In this document: positions 40,395 through 41,882 of the stretch, piece by piece
Layout: the number at the start of each line of letters is the position of its first letter
Position numbering within the stretch: position 1 is the first letter of the stretch
NCBI GenBank assembly: GCA_002393555.1
Contig: DGSP01000071.1
Span: 1-41,882 of the forward strand
Reading direction: 5' to 3'
Length of the DNA stretch: 41,882 nt
Origin: Prevotellaceae bacterium UBA4359
GTDB lineage: Bacteria; Bacteroidota; Bacteroidia; Bacteroidales; Bacteroidaceae
Position numbers and translations under genes: made by a program
The notes under the pieces: model-generated
Databases searched by the model: none
What the model was told of the DNA's origin: nothing
Seen by the model: only the letters and a program-made list of their open reading frames with translations

Positions 40395-41195
40395 TTAGAG
40401 TTCGTGGTCGATGAAGCGGCGTCCGTTGATTTTCTCCAGACGACGCAGTTTCGGCTTGAAGTTGTTTTGTTTCAGGTCAGGGTCGGTCAGAGCCATGCCG
40501 ATGCAACACTTTGAGAATCCCGTAGGATGCACGTGGATGTCCCTCAGCAGGTTGCACACAGGCGAGAACACATTGCCGTCCCTCTTCAGTTCGATAATCA
40601 CCAGTTCGTCCGTTCCGTGGTCATGCCCCGTCTCGAAGTTGTGAAACCCGATGTTGAAGTCAATCGTCAGCCGCTCCGTCTTCCCCTTGTTCACCAGTGT
40701 CACACGGTCAAATCGGTTCCTCACCACCGCATTCAGCCTGTCCAGGTCCAGCCCCGTCTTCCGCTGCACCAGTTCGTGCGCTCCCTCCACGTGGCGGAAC
40801 TCCTCCTGACTCGGCACCTCAATCCTCTTCTTCTTCGTCCGCGCGTGGTTGTTCTTGTTCTTCACCTCCAGAAACGTCAGTTTGCTCGCCACATACGTCC
40901 TCACCCTCACCTTCATCCTCCTGGCGCGCTTGTTGTGGTGCATCATATACATCAGGTGATCCTGCGTGTCGTAGTAAGTGGTCAGATAAGGAATGATGCG
41001 CCGCTCCAGCGTCTCCTGCACATAATACTTGTCCTGCACCATGCCGAGCAACTGCACCAACTGCGCCTTGCTCGCCACATACTTCGTGTCGAGACGGTTC
41101 ATCAGTTTGATGCCCCCCATTTCCTCCAGCGAGATGGGGGTCATCGAATCCAATAAGCCCTTGATGCTACTGTCAGCATTGCCCTGATTACACAT
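40395..41195 (-). CDS. VTC-domain polyphosphate polymerase-like protein
   Basis: A 266-residue protein with a VTC4-like triphosphate-tunnel-metalloenzyme fold. Motifs: MNRLDTKYVAS (~32-42), YYDTQDHLMYMMHHNKRARR and VRVRTY (basic tunnel residues), FLEVKNKNN (Glu and Lys of the tunnel), LTIDFNI, VIIELKRDG and FSKCCIGM. In yeast this domain makes polyphosphate from ATP; bacterial homologues are assumed similar but little tested. First gene of the operon, promoter at 41285-41292. The Met at 41195 is used; no better start is seen. Confidence 0.88.
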   Translation of the reverse strand: MCNQGNADSSIKGLLDSMTPISLEEMGGIKLMNRLDTKYVASKAQLVQLLGMVQDKYYVQETLERRIIPYLTTYYDTQDHLMYMMHHNKRARRMKVRVRTYVASKLTFLEVKNKNNHARTKKKRIEVPSQEEFRHVEGAHELVQRKTGLDLDRLNAVVRNRFDRVTLVNKGKTERLTIDFNIGFHNFETGHDHGTDELVIIELKRDGNVFSPVCNLLRDIHVHPTGFSKCCIGMALTDPDLKQNNFKPKLRRLEKINGRRFIDHEL

Positions 41196-41284
41196 GATAC
41201 CAGTTTGTTTGTGCTATTGCCCTATGTTGCCCCATGCAGGGACAGGTTAGTAACTAAAATCAGTAAAGTGAGAAAAATTTGGGG

Positions 41285-41292
41285 CAAAGATA
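41285..41292 (-). promoter_or_regulatory. -7 box for the VTC operon
   Basis: TATCTTTG on the minus strand, about 90 bases upstream of the VTC ATG. Confidence 0.65.
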
Positions 41293-41375
41293 AGTATAAA
41301 ATCCCAAGCAACCACCTTTTTTAACAAAAAAAAGCACCTTTTGCCATCATAAACCCCTCTTTTGCCTCCAATCTT

Positions 41376-41568
41376 AACGTGAGTTCGGTGTAAGATATAC
41401 GCCTTCGGCGGCTTTAGAAAAACAAGAAAAAACAAAAGAAAATAAGAAAAAATAGAGAACGTGAAACGCTTTTTTCTTGTATTTTTTTATTTTTTCTTGT
41501 TTTTCCAAAGCCCGCAAAGCGGTAAAAAGAACTTCCAAAGTTGAGTTCTCTTACGCCGAACTCACGTT
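41376..41568. repeat. Nested inverted-repeat (MITE-like) element
   Basis: Outer arms 41376-41394 and 41550-41568 are complementary at 18 of 19 bases. Inside, an A-rich arm (about 41416-41452) and a T-rich arm (about 41469-41505) form a second long imperfect stem. No coding capacity. Confidence 0.75.
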
Positions 41569-41596
41569 CCAAACTATGAAAGACCTCTTCCTTTTC

Positions 41597-41690
41597 CCCC
41601 CTACGTGCAACGCCGTTGCACATACAAATGGAACGCCGTACCTATTGCATTTTGTATGGCGTACAAATTGCAATAGGTACGGCGTTGCAC
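41597..41690. repeat. Palindromic repeat, copy B
   Basis: AACGCCGTACCTATTGCA (from 41631) is followed by its perfect reverse complement TGCAATAGGTACGGCGTT about 19 bases later. The left flank (CCCCCCTACGTGCAACGCCG) matches copy A at 17195. From here to the window end no genes are seen; more A/T-rich arm fragments occur near 41800. Confidence 0.75.
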
Positions 41691-41882
41691 TTCATGAGGA
41701 AAACGAGTGGAAAGTTTCCCCTCGAATTGTTTACTCAAGTTTCAGATGTTTTTTTACCGGTTCTTGCCGTGCAAGCGCTTCGCGATGATGCGGGCTTGAG
41801 AAAAACAAGAACCTTTAGTTCGGCGTAGCCAAAAAATAAAAAATTCAAGTTTCGGAAGTTCCGATGTTTTTTATCTAAACAC

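Noticed and set aside
41247..41623. Two short minus-strand frames near the window end
   Set aside because: They read through A/T-rich inverted-repeat arms and the VTC promoter. Phe/Lys runs reflect base composition, not a protein.

Overview
The window looks like chromosome of a Bacteroidales bacterium, most likely Prevotella or a close relative. Most intergenic regions carry the Bacteroidetes -7 promoter box TAnnTTTG, several with a TTTG-type -33 box about 20 bases upstream. Shine-Dalgarno sequences are mostly weak. The gene content fits too: a TPR/HTH membrane regulator beside a DUF3244-like gene, a GH3-family protein, acpP-fabF-rnc, BipA/TypA, a biotin-dependent acyl-CoA carboxylase behind a cobalamin riboswitch, and a VTC/DUF4956/Cthe_2159 operon. 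No rRNA, tRNA, transposase, CRISPR array or reverse transcriptase was seen.

Layout. 1-6142 (mainly minus strand) holds a repeat block, a DUF3244-like secreted protein, a TPR/HTH regulator, an Ig-like lipoprotein and a GH3 protein. 6185-12449 is housekeeping: rnc, fabF, acpP, typA, a DUF4421 outer-membrane protein and rpsO. 12561-24783 is an accessory signalling island (below). 24798-28415 (minus) holds an AAA-ATPase/PD-(D/E)XK protein, an LpxL-like acyltransferase and a family 9 glycosyltransferase. 28838-32778 (plus) holds four exported proteins of unknown function. 32794-36807 (minus) is a carboxylase operon with a cobalamin riboswitch in its leader. 36849-41292 (minus) is a five-gene VTC polyphosphate-polymerase-type operon. 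41376-41882 is palindromic repeat DNA without genes.

The island is the main interest. On the minus strand it has an antitoxin with a truncated YoeB/RelE-type toxin, a stand-alone LytTR regulator, an FHA/zinc-ribbon membrane protein and a caspase-fold peptidase. Divergently on the plus strand it has a DUF3990/DUF3791-like pair, an exported FGE-fold protein (VR1), a remnant that resembles a diversity-generating-retroelement (DGR) accessory gene, then one run of genes: an acidic protein, a zinc-ribbon/FHA protein, a PP2C phosphatase, a Ser/Thr kinase with MORN repeats, a second exported FGE protein (VR2) and a Ser/Thr kinase fused through one membrane span to a third FGE domain (VR3). The last ~40 codons of the three FGE domains differ almost only at the first two bases of NNC codons between invariant codons, which is the signature of adenine-templated DGR mutagenesis. 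Each variable region is followed by a homologous ~145-bp block with a GC-rich hairpin that shows a compensatory base-pair change. No template repeat or reverse transcriptase is present, so the regions would have to be remote or orphan targets.

The inferred model is a phosphothreonine signalling system (kinase, FHA, PP2C, exported FGE), similar in parts list to the PpkA/Fha1/PppA/TagR pathway of type VI secretion. Here the exported sensor is hypervariable and the possible outputs are a LytTR regulator and a caspase-like protease. Two promoters of the island share an operator-like pattern (TTTCRTC repeated 21 bp apart plus a dyad) that the LytTR protein could bind.
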